Part shown: in pieces, positions 22,784-36,400 of the stretch
Layout: each line of letters begins with the position of its first letter
Position numbering within the stretch: position 1 is the first letter of the stretch
NCBI RefSeq assembly: GCF_964340395.1
Contig: NW_027554302.1
Location: 1-57,606 of the forward strand
DNA length: 57,606 nucleotides
Reading direction: 5' to 3'
DNA from: Glandiceps talaboti
Taxonomy: Eukaryota; Hemichordata; Enteropneusta; Spengelidae
The notes under the pieces: generated by a model
Told to the model about the DNA's origin: nothing
The model's database searches: none
Seen by the model: only the letters and a program-made list of their open reading frames with translations
Program-made: the position numbers and the translations under genes

Positions 22784-24570
22784 GTGGCAATGTACAATTC
22801 AATGTCTCTATTACATACACTGATTTCAAAGTGGCAATGTACAGTTCAATGTCTCTATTACATACACTAGTTTCAAAGTGGCAATGTACAATTCAATGTC
22901 TATATTACATACACTGATTTCAAAGTGGCAATGTACAGTTCAATGTCTCTATTACATACACTGATTTCAAAGTGGCAATGTACAGTTCAATGTCTCTATT
23001 ACATACACTAGTTTCAAAGTGGCAATGTACAATTCAATGTCTCTATTACATACACTGGTTTAAAAGTGGCAATGTACAGTTCAATGTCTCTATTACATAC
23101 ACTGGTTTCAAAGTGGCAATGTACAGTTCAATGTCTATATTACATACACTGGTTTCAAAGTGGCAATGTACAGTTCAGTGTCTCTATTACATAAACTGGT
23201 TTCAAAGTGGCAATGTACAGTTCAATGTCTCTATTACATACACTGGTTTCAAAGTGGCAATGTACAATTCAATGTCTCTATTACATACACTGGTTTCAAA
23301 GTGGCAATGTACAATTCAAATATGTCTCTATTACATACACTGGTTTCAAAGTGGCAATGTACAGTTCAATGTCTCTATTACATACACTAGTTTCAAAGTG
23401 GCAATGTACAGTTCAATGTCTCTATTGCATACACTAGTTTCAAAGTGGCAATGTACAGTTCAATGTCTCTATTACATACACTGGTTTCAAAGTGGCAATG
23501 TACAATTCAATGTCTCTATTACATACACTGGTTTCAAAGTGGCAATGTACAGTTCAATGTCTCTATTACATACACTGGTTTCAAAGTGGCAATGTACAGT
23601 TCAATGTCTATATTACATACACTGGTTTCAAAGTGGCAATGTACAGTTCAATGTCTCTATTACATACACTGGTTTCAAAGTGGCAATGTACAGTTCAATG
23701 TCTCTATTACATACACTGGTTTCAAAGTGGCAATGTACAGTTCAATGTCTCTATTGCATACACTGGTTTCAAAGTGGCAATGTACAGTTCAATGTCTCTA
23801 TTACATACACTGGTTTCAAAGTGGCAATGTACAGTTCAATGTCTCTATTACATACACTGGTTTCAAAGTGGCAATGTACAGTTCAATGTCTCTATTACAT
23901 ACACTGGTTTCAAAGTGGCAATGTACAGTTCAATGTCTCTATTACATACACTGGTTTCAAAGTGGCAATGTACAGTTCAATGTCTCTATTACATACACTG
24001 GTTTCAAAGTGGCAATGTACAGTTCAATGTCTCTATTACATACACTGGTTTCAAAGTGGCAATGTACAGTTCAATGTCTCTATTACATACACTGGTTTCA
24101 AAGTGGCAATGTACAGTTCAATGTCTCTATTGCATACACTGGTTTCAAAGTGGCAATGTACAGTTCAATGTCTCTATTACATACACTGGTTTCAAAGTGG
24201 CAATGTACAATTCAATGTCTCTATTGCATACACTGGTTTCAAAGTGGCAATGTACAGTTCAATGTCTCTATTACATACACTGGTTTCAAAGTGGCAATGT
24301 ACAATTCAATGTCTCTAATTGCATACACTGGTTTCAAAGTGGCAATGTACAATTCAATGTCTCTATTACATACACTGGTTTCAAAGTGGCAATGTACAGT
24401 TCAATGTCTCTATTTGCATACACTGGTTTCAAAGTGGCAATGTACAGTTCAATGTCTCTATTACATACACTGGTTTCAAAGTGGCAATGTACAGTTCAAT
24501 GTCTCTATTACATACACTGGTTTCAAATTGGCAATGTACAGTTCAATGTCTCTATTGCATACACTGTTTC
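22784..24570. repeat. 47 bp minisatellite, about 38 copies
   Basis: The unit is TTCAAAGTGGCAATGTACAG, TTCAATGTCTCTATTACATA, CACTGGT. Edge copies carry older variants (ACTGATTTC and ACTAGTTTC on the left, single-base insertions CTCTAATTGC and CTCTATTTGC on the right), while the centre is almost uniform. The main variants are CAG/CAA and TTACAT/TTGCAT. The period is not divisible by three and the homogenised unit has no stop in any plus frame, giving overlapping spurious frames of up to 448 codons. Confidence 0.96.
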
Positions 24571-25297
24571 AATGATCATCAATGGATTTAGAAGCTGCTA
24601 GAACGTGTCAAGATATCTGCTTTCGAAATAGAGGGCGTCCTTTGTTTTTCGTTGACCGTAAACTTAAAAAACAATGTGGATACCTGTTTTCTATACCTGA
24701 TTTGAGTAACAGCACTAACAAATTATCTGAACTTTTCACACAATTACATATTCTGGTTATCTTTTAACTTCATAAGCTATAAATATTTGTGTTTGGTTTG
24801 ATTGTAACGTACCTGATGAAAGCATAGATTACTGCACTATTTTCTACTCGCCACTATAGCACTCGTAATAAAGACAATCATGGCAATAACGTTATCCCAA
24901 AAATGAACTCAGAAATGGGAAAATTTTGCAATTTCTCTACAGCACAATGGTATTGTATTTTGGAACATTTTATCTCTTGGTTTCAGAGAGTGATTTTCGG
25001 TACTCACTTCATAGGAATTACTTTTTACAATATAAGTTATGAGTAATGTCTGAATCTTACTTATTTGTAGTGTAAAATTTTGTCTACAGTATACTGCCCT
25101 AAGTAAAACTAAATAAATTCAATTGTACAAATGTTACACTGTCAGTATCCTAGGAGACGGACTTGACTAGCTTTACTATTTTTCGTTCTCCCTTTACCAT
25201 TTTACCTTTGTAACGCAATCAGCCAAAGAGCACACATAAAGACTGTTTTTAACTCTTTATTAATACCTTTTCATACAAATGTTCGACGAGCGAAATA
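24571..25297. other. Spacer between the 47 bp and 40 bp arrays
   Basis: Unique sequence of about 0.7 kb. A 61-codon plus-strand frame at 24,582-24,767 shows no recognisable domain. No array, RNA gene or transposon end was seen. Confidence 0.4.
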
Positions 25298-25457
25298 GGC
25301 CAATAGCTGGATGGTTAACAAAATATAATACTATACTGGCCAATAGCTGGACGGTTAACAAAATATAATACTATACTGGCCAATTGCTGGACGGTTAACA
25401 AAATATAATACTATACTGACCTATAGCTGGACGGTTAACACAATATAATACTATACT

Positions 25458-28400
25458 GGCCAATAGCTGGATGGTTAACAAAATATAATACTATACTGGT
25501 CAATAGCTGGATGGTTAACAAAATATAATACTATACTGGTCAATAGCTGGATGGTTAACAAAATATAATACTCTACTGGCCAATAGCTGGATGGTTAACA
25601 AAATATAATACTATACTGGCCAATAGCTGGATGGTTAACAAAATATAATACTATACTGGCCAATAGCTGGATGGTTAACAAAATATAATACTATACTGGT
25701 CAATAGCTGGACGGTTAACAAAAAATAATACTATACTGGCCAATAGCTGGATGGTTAACAAAATATAATACTATACTGGTCAATAGCTGGACGGTTAACA
25801 AAATATAATACTTTACTGGCCAATAGCTGGATGTTAACAAAATATAATACTCTACTGGCCAATAGCTGGACGGTTAACAAAATATAATACTTTACTGGTC
25901 AATAGCTGGATGGTTAACAAAATATAATACTATACTGGTCAATAGCTGGACGGTTAACAAAATATAATACAATACTGGCCAATAGCTGGACGGTTAACAA
26001 AATATAATACTATACTGGTCAATAGCTGGATGGTTAACAAAATATAATACTATACTGGCCAATAGCTGGATGGTTAACAAAATATAATACTCTACTGGTC
26101 AATAGCTGGATGGTTAACAAAATATAATACTATACTGGTCAATAGCTGGATGGTTAACAAAATATAATACTATACTGACCTATAGCTGGATGGTTAACAA
26201 AATATAATACTTTACTGGTCAATAGCTGGACGGTTAACAAAATATAATACTCTACTGGCCAATAGCTGGATAGTTAACAAAATAAAATACTATACTGGCC
26301 AATAGCTGGACGGTTAACAAAATATAATACTCTACTGGTCAATAGCTGGATGGTTAACAAAATATAATACTATACTGGTCAATAGCTGGACGGTTAACAA
26401 AATATAATACTATACTGGTCAATAGCTGGATGGTTAACAAAATATAATACTATACTGGTCAATAGCTGGATGGTTAACAAAATATAATACTCTACTGGTC
26501 AATAGCTGGATGGTTAACAAAATATAATACTATACTGGTCAATAGCTGGACGGTTAACAAAATATAATACTATACTGGTCAATAGCTGGATGGTTAACAA
26601 AATATAATACAATACTGGTCAATAGCTGGATGGTTAACAAAAAATAATACTCTACTGGTCAATAGCTTGATGGTTAACAAAATATAATACTATACTGGCC
26701 AATAGCTGGATAGTTAACAAAATATAATACTCTACTGGCCAATAGCTGGATGGTTAACAAAATATAATACTATACTGGCCAATAGCTGGATGATTAAGAA
26801 AATATAATACTATACTGACCTATAGCTGGACAGTTAACAAAATATAATACTTTACTGGTCAATAGCTGGATGGTTAACAAAATATAATACTATACTGGCC
26901 AATAGCTGGATGGTTAACAAAATATAATACTTTACTGGTCAATAGCTGGATGGTTAACAAAATATAATACTATACTGGCCAATAGCTGGATGGTTAACAA
27001 AATATAATACTTTACTGGTCAATAGCTGGATGGTTAACAAAATATAATACTATACTGGCCAATAGCTGGATGGTTAACAAAATATAATACTATACTGGTC
27101 AATAGCTGGATGGTTAAAAAAATATAATACTATACTGACCTATAGCTGGACGGTTAACAAAATATAATACTCTACTGGTCAATAGCTGGACGGTTAATAA
27201 AATATAATACTTTACTGGCCAATAGCTGGATGGTTAACAAAATATAATACTATACTGGCCAATAGCTGGATGGTTAACAACATATAATACTTTACTGGCC
27301 AATAGCTGGATGGTTAACAAAATATAATACTATACTGGTCAATAGCTGGATGGTTAACAAAATATAATACTATACTGACCTATAGCTGGACGGTTAACAC
27401 AATATAATACTATACTGGCCAATAGCTGGATGGTTAACAAAATATAATACTATACTGGCCAATAGCTGGACGGTTAACACAATATAATACTATACTGGTC
27501 AATAGCTGGATGGTTAACAAAATATAATACTATACTGGCCAATAGCTGGATGGTTAACACAATATAATACTTTACTGGTCAATAGCTGGATGGTTAACAA
27601 AATATAATACTATACTGGTCAATAGCTGGATGGTTAACAAAATATAATACTATACTGGTCAATAGCTGGATGGTTAACAAAATATAATACTATACTGGTC
27701 AATAGCTGGATGGTTAACAAAATATAATACTATACTGGCCAATAGCTGGACGGTTAACAAAATATAATACTCTACTGGTCAATAGCTGGACGGTTAACAA
27801 AATATAATACAATACTGGCCAATAGCTGGACGGTTAACAAAATATAATACTATACTGGTCAATAGCTGGATGGTTAACAAAATATAATACTATACTGGCC
27901 AATAGCTGGATGGTTAACAAAATATAATACTCTACTGGTCAATAGCTGGATGGTTAACAAAATATAATACTATACTGGTCAATAGCTGGATGGTTAACAA
28001 AATATAATACTATACTGACCTATAGCTGGATGGTTAACAAAATATAATACTTTACTGGTCATTAGCTGGATGGTTAACAAAATATAATACTCTACTGGCC
28101 AATAGCTGGATAGTTAACAAAATAAAATACTATACTGGCCAATAGCTGGACGGTTAACAAAATATAATACTCTACTGGTCAATAGCTGGATGGTTAACAA
28201 AATATAATACTATACTGGTCAATAGCTGGACGGTTAACAAAATATAATACTATACTGGTCAATAGCTGGATGGTTAACAAAATATAATACTATACTGGTC
28301 AATAGCTGGATGGTTAACAAAATATAATACTCTACTGGTCAATAGCTTGATGGTTAACAAAATAAAATACTATACTGGTCAATAGCTGGATGGTTAACAA

Positions 28401-31400
28401 AATATAATACTATACTGGTCAATAGCTGGATGGTTAACAAAATATAATACTCTACTGGTCAATAGCTTGATGGTTAACAAAATATAATACTATACTGGCC
28501 AATAGCTGGATAGTTAACAAAATATAATACTCTACTGGCCAATAGCTGGATGGTTAACAAAATATAATACTATACTGGCCAATAGCTGGATGGTTAACAA
28601 AATATAATACTATACTGGCCAATAGCTGGATGGTTAACAAAATATAATACTCTACTGGTCAATAGCTGGATGGTTAACAAAATATAATACTATACTGACC
28701 TATAGCTGGACAGTTAACAAAATATAATACTTTACTGGTCAATAGCTGGATGGTTAACAAAATATAATACTATACTGGCCAATAGCTGGATGGTTAACAA
28801 AATATAATACTTTACTGGTCAATAGCTGGATGGTTAACAAAATATAATACTATACTGGCCAATAGCTGGACAGTTAACAAAATATAATACTTTACTGGTC
28901 AATAGCTGGATGGTTAACAAAATATAATACTATACTGGCCAATAGCTGGATGGTTAACAAAATATAATACTTTACTGGTCAATAGCTGGATGGTTAACAA
29001 AATATAATACTATACTGGCCAATAGCTGGATGGTTAACAAAATATAATACTATGCTGGTCAATAGCTGGATGGTTAAAAAAAATATAATACTATACTGAC
29101 CTATAGCTGGACGGTTAACAAAATATAATACTCTACTGGTCAATAGCTGGACGGTTAATAAAATATAATACTTTACTGGCCAATAGCTGGATGGTTAACA
29201 AAATATAATACTATACTGGCCAATAGCTGTATGGTTAACAACATATAATACTTTACTGGCCAATAGCTGGATGGTTAACAAAATATAATACTATACTGGT
29301 CAATAGCTGGATGGTTAACAAAATATAATACTATACTGACCTATAGCTGGACGGTTAACACAATATAATACTATACTGGCCAATAGCTGGATGGTTAACA
29401 AAATATAATACTATACTGGCCAATAGCTGGACGGTTAACACAATATAATACTATACTGGTCAATAGCTGGATGGTTAACAAAATATAATACTATACTGGC
29501 CAATAGCTGGATGGTTAACAAAATATAATACTATACTGGCCAATAGCTGGATGGTTAACAAAATATAATACTATACTGACCTATAGCTGGACGGTTAACA
29601 AAATATAATACTATACTGGCCAATAGCTGGATGGTTAACACAATATAATACTATACTGGTCAATAGCTGGATGGTTAACAAAATATAATACTATACTGAC
29701 CTATAGCTGGATGGTTAACAAAATATAATACTATACTGGTCAATAGCTGGATGGTTAACAAAATATAATACTCTACTGGTCAATAGCAGGATGGTTAACA
29801 ACATATAATACTATACTGGCCAATAGCTGGATGGTTAACAAAATATAATACTATACTGACCTATAGCTGGACGGTTAACAAAATATAATACTCTACTGGT
29901 CAATAGCTGGATGGTTAACAACATATAATACTATACTGGCCAATAGCTGGATGGTTAACAAAATATAATACTATACTGGTCAATAGCTGGATGGCTAACA
30001 AAATATAATACTATACTGGTCAATAGCTGGATGGTTAACAAAATATAATACTATACTGGCCAATAGCTGGATGGTTAACAAAATATAATACTATACTGGT
30101 CAATAGCTGGATGGTTAACAAAATATAATACTATACTGGCCAATAGCTGGATGGTTAACAAAATATAATACTATACTGGTCAATAGCTGGACGGTTAACA
30201 AAATATAATAGTATACTGACCTATAGCTGGACGGTTAACAAAATATAATACTATACTGACCTATAGCTGGACGGTTAACAAAATATAATACTCTACTGGT
30301 CAATAGCTGGATGGTTAACAACATATAATACTTTACTGGCCAATAGCTGGATGGTTAATAAAATATAATACTATACTGGTCAATAGCTGGATGGCTATCA
30401 AAATATAATACTATACTGGTCAATAGCTGGATGGTTAACAAAATATAATACTATACTGGCCAATAGCTGGATGGTTAACAAAATATAATACTATACTGGT
30501 CAATAGCTGGATGGTTAACAAAATATAATACTCTACTGGTCAATAGCTGGATGGTTAACAAAATATAATACTATACTGGTCAATAGCTGGATGGTTAACA
30601 AAATATAATACTATACTGGCCAATAGCTGGACGGTTAACAAAATATAATACTCTACTTGGCCAATAGCTGGACGGTTAACAAAATATAATACTATACTGG
30701 TCAATAGCTGGATGGTTAACAAAATATAATACTATACTGGTCAATAGCTGGATGGTTAACAAAATATAATACTTTACTGGCCAATAGCTGGATGGTTAAC
30801 AAAATATAATACTATACTGGTCAATAGCTGGATGGTTAACAAAATATAATACTATACTGGCCAATAGCTGGACGGTTAACAAAATATAATACTCTACTGA
30901 CCTATAGCTGGATGGTTAACACAATATAATAATCTACTGGCCAATAGCTGGATGGTTAACAAAATATAATACTATACTGGCCAATAGCTGGACGGTTAAC
31001 AAAATATGATACTCTACTGGCCAATAGCTGGATGGTTAACAAAATATAATACTATACTGGCCAATAGCTGGACGGTTAACAAAATATAATACTATACTGG
31101 CCAATAGCTGGATGGTTAACAAAATATAATACTATACTGGTCAATAGCTGGACGGTTAACAAAATAAAATACTCTACTGGCCAATAGCTGGATAGTTAAC
31201 AAAATATAATACTATACTGGCCAATAGCTGGATGGTTAACAAAATATAATACTATACTGGTCAATAGCTGGATGGTTAACAAAATATAATACTATAGCTG
31301 GTCAATAGCTGGACGGTTAACAAAATATAATAGTATACTGACCTATAGCTGGATGGTTAACAAAATATAATACTATACTGACCTATAGCTGGATGGTTAA

Positions 31401-33419
31401 CAAAATATAATACTATACTGACCTATAGCTGGACGGTTAACAAAATATAATACTGTACTGGTCAATAGCTGGATGGTTAACAAAATATAATACTATACTG
31501 ACCTATAGCTGGATGGTTAACAAAATATAATACTATACTGGTCAATAGCTGTACGGTTAACAAAATATAATACTATACTGGTCAATAGCTGGATGGTTAA
31601 CAAAATATAATACTCTACTGGTCAATAGCTGGATGGTTAACAACATATAATACTATACTGGCCAATAGCTGGATGGTTAACAAAATATAATACTATACTG
31701 ACCTATAGCTGGACGGTTAACAAAATATAATACTATACTGACCTATAGCTGGACGGTTAACAAAATATAATACTGTACTGGTCAATAGCTGGATGGTTAA
31801 CAAAATATAATACTATACTGACCTATAGCTGGATGGTTAACAAAATATAATACTATACTGGCCAATAGCTGGATGGTTAACAAAATATAATACTATACTG
31901 GTCAATAGCTGGATGGTTAACAAAATATAATACTATACTGACCTATAGCTGGATGGTTAACAAAATATAATACTATACTGGCCAATAGCTGGACGGTTAA
32001 CAAAATATAATACTATACTGACCTATAGCTGGACGGTTAACAAAATATAATACTCTACTGGTCAATAGCTGGATGGTTAACAACATATAATACTATACTG
32101 GCCAATAGCTGGATGGTTAACAAAATATAATACTATACTGGTCAATAGCTGGATGGCTAACAAAATATAATACTATACTGGTCAATAGCTGGATGGTTAA
32201 CAAAATATAATACTATACTGGCCAATAGCTGGATGGTTAACAAAATATAATACTATACTGGTCAATAGCTGGATGGTTATCAAAATATAATACTATACTG
32301 GCCAATAGCTGGATGGTTAACAAAATATAATACTATACTGGTCAATAGCTGGATGGTTAACAAAATATAATACTCTACTGGCCAATAGCTGGACGGTTAA
32401 CAAAATATAATACTTTACTGGCCAATAGCTGGATGGATAACATAATAAAATACTATACTGACCAATAGCTGGATGGTTAACACAATATAATAATCTACTG
32501 GCCAATAGCTGGATGGTTAACAAAATATAATACTATACTGGCCAATAGCTGGACGGTTAACAAAATATAATACTCTACTGGCCAATAGCTTGATGGTTAA
32601 CAAAATATAATACTATACTGGCCAATAGCTGGACGGTTAACAAAATATAATACTATACTGGCCAATAGCTGGATGGTTAACAAAATATAATACTATACTG
32701 GCCAATAGCTGGACGGTTAACAAAATATAATACTCTACTGGCCAATAGCTGGACGGTTAACAAAATATAATACTATACTGGCCAATAGCTGGACGGCTAA
32801 CAAAATATAATACTCTACTGGCCAATAGCTGGACGGTTAACAAAATATAATACTATACTGGCCAATAGCTGGACGGTTAACAAAATATAATACTCTACTG
32901 GCCAATAGCTTGATGGTTAACAAAATATAATACTCTACTGGCCAATAGCTGGACGGTTAACAAAATATAATACTATACTGGCCAATAGCTGGATGGTTAA
33001 CAAAATATAATACTCTACTGGCCAATAGCTGGATGGTTAACAAAATATAATACTATACTGGCCAATAGCTGGATGGTTAACAAAATATAATACTATACTG
33101 GTCAATAGCTGGACGGTTAACAAAATATAATACTCTACTGGTCAATAGCTGGATGGCTAACAAAATATAATACTATACTGGTCAATAGCTGGACGGTTAA
33201 CAAAATATAATACTATACTGGCCAATAGCTGGATGGTTAACAAAATATAATACTCTACTGGCCAATAGCTGGATGGTTAACAAAATATAATACTATACTG
33301 GCCAATAGCTTGACGGTTAACAAAATATAATATTCTACTGGCCAATAGCTGGATGGTTAACAAAATATAATATTCTACTGGCCAATAGCTGGATGGTTAA
33401 CAAAATATAATACTATACT
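25458..33419. repeat. Higher-order copy A of the 40 bp satellite
   Basis: The start of the multi-kilobase higher-order unit. Markers: AAAAAATAATA at about 25,720, the monomer with a lost G at 25,831, ACAATACTGG near 25,970 and 27,810, the extra T in CTCTACTTGG at 30,657, and TAGCTTGACGG at about 33,306. The same series recurs in the two following copies. Confidence 0.85.
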
Positions 33420-36400
33420 GGCCAATAGCTGGATGGTTAACAAAATATAATACTATACTGGTCAATAGCTGGATGGTTAACAAAATATAATACTCTACTG
33501 GTCAATAGCTGGATGGTTAACAAAATATAATACTCTACTGGCCAATAGCTGGATGGTTAACAAAATATAATACTATACTGGCCAATAGCTGGATGGTTAA
33601 CAAAATATAATACTATACTGGCCAATAGCTGGATGGTTAACAAAATATAATACTATACTGGTCAATAGCTGGACGGTTAACAAAAAATAATACTATACTG
33701 GCCAATAGCTGGATGGTTAACAAAATATAATACTATACTGGTCAATAGCTGGACGGTTAACAAAATATAATACTTTACTGGCCAATAGCTGGATGTTAAC
33801 AAAATATAATACTCTACTGGCCAATAGCTGGACGGTTAACAAAATATAATACTTTACTGGTCAATAGCTGGATGGTTAACAAAATATAATACTATACTGG
33901 TCAATAGCTGGACGGTTAACAAAATATAATACAATACTGGCCAATAGCTGGACGGTTAACAAAATATAATACTATACTGGTCAATAGCTGGATGGTTAAC
34001 AAAATATAATACTATACTGGCCAATAGCTGGATGGTTAACAAAATATAATACTCTACTGGTCAATAGCTGGATGGTTAACAAAATATAATACTATACTGG
34101 TCAATAGCTGGATGGTTAACAAAATATAATACTATACTGACCTATAGCTGGATGGTTAACAAAATATAATACTTTACTGGTCAATAGCTGGACGGTTAAC
34201 AAAATATAATACTCTACTGGCCAATAGCTGGATAGTTAACAAAATAAAATACTATACTGGCCAATAGCTGGACGGTTAACAAAATATAATACTCTACTGG
34301 TCAATAGCTGGATGGTTAACAAAATATAATACTATACTGGTCAATAGCTGGACGGTTAACAAAATATAATACTATACTGGTCAATAGCTGGATGGTTAAC
34401 AAAATATAATACTATACTGGTCAATAGCTGGATGGTTAACAAAATATAATACTCTACTGGTCAATAGCTGGACGGTTAACAAAATATAATACTATACTGG
34501 TCAATAGCTGGACGGTTAACAAAATATAATACTATACTGGTCAATAGCTGGATGGTTAACAAAATATAATACTATACTGGTCAATAGCTGGATGGTTAAC
34601 AAAAAATAATACTCTACTGGTCAATAGCTTGATGGTTAACAAAATATAATACTATACTGGCCAATAGCTGGATAGTTAACAAAATATAATACTCTACTGG
34701 CCAATAGCTGGATGGTTAACAAAATATAATACTATACTGGCCAATAGCTGGATGATTAAGAAAATATAATACTATACTGACCTATAGCTGGACAGTTAAC
34801 AAAATATAATACTTTACTGGTCAATAGCTGGATGATTAACAAAATATAATACTATACTGGCCAATAGCTGGATGGTTAACAAAATATAATACTTTACTGG
34901 TCAATAGCTGGATGGTTAACAAAATATAATACTATACTGGCCAATAGCTGGATGGTTAACAAAATATAATACTTTACTGGTCAATAGCTGGATGGTTAAC
35001 AAAATATAATACTATACTGGCCAATAGCTGGATGGTTAACAAAATATAATACTATACTGGTCAATAGCTGGATGGTTAAAAAAATATAATACTATACTGA
35101 CCTATAGCTGGACGGTTAACAAAATATAATACTCTACTGGTCAATAGCTGGACGGTTAATAAAATATAATACTTTACTGGCCAATAGCTGGATGGTTAAC
35201 AAAATATAATACTATACTGGCCAATAGCTGGATGGTTAACAACATATAATACTTTACTGGCCAATAGCTGGATGGTTAACAAAATATAATACTATACTGG
35301 TCAATAGCTGGATGGTTAACAAAATATAATACTATACTGACCTATAGCTGGACGGTTAACACAATATAATACTATACTGGCCAATAGCTGGATGGTTAAC
35401 AAAATATAATACTATACTGGCCAATAGCTGGACGGTTAACACAATATAATACTATACTGGTCAATAGCTGGATGGTTAACAAAATATAATACTATACTGG
35501 CCAATAGCTGGATGGTTAACACAATATAATACTTTACTGGTCAATAGCTGGATGGTTAACAAAATATAATACTATACTGGTCAATAGCTGGATGGTTAAC
35601 AAAATATAATACTATACTGGTCAATAGCTGGATGGTTAACAAAATATAATACTATACTGGTCAATAGCTGGATGGTTAACAAAATATAATACTATACTGG
35701 CCAATAGCTGGACGGTTAACAAAATATAATACTCTACTGGTCAATAGCTGGACGGTTAACAAAATATAATACAATACTGGCCAATAGCTGGACGGTTAAC
35801 AAAATATAATACTATACTGGTCAATAGCTGGATGGTTAACAAAATATAATACTATACTGGCCAATAGCTGGATGGTTAACAAAATATAATACTCTACTGG
35901 TCAATAGCTGGATGGTTAACAAAATATAATACTATACTGGTCAATAGCTGGATGGTTAACAAAATATAATACTATACTGACCTATAGCTGGATGGTTAAC
36001 AAAATATAATACTTTACTGGTCATTAGCTGGATGGTTAACAAAATATAATACTCTACTGGCCAATAGCTGGATAGTTAACAAAATAAAATACTATACTGG
36101 CCAATAGCTGGACGGTTAACAAAATATAATACTCTACTGGTCAATAGCTGGATGGTTAACAAAATATAATACTATACTGGTCAATAGCTGGACGGTTAAC
36201 AAAATATAATACTATACTGGTCAATAGCTGGATGGTTAACAAAATATAATACTATACTGGTCAATAGCTGGATGGTTAACAAAATATAATACTCTACTGG
36301 TCAATAGCTTGATGGTTAACAAAATAAAATACTATACTGGTCAATAGCTGGATGGTTAACAAAATATAATACTATACTGGTCAATAGCTGGATGGTTAAC

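Noticed and set aside
22972-24601. Open frames of 369-448 codons across the 47 bp array
   Set aside because: They are the three frames of one stop-free 47 bp tandem unit. Overlapping long frames in all phases and single-base indels at the edges mark them as repeat artefacts.
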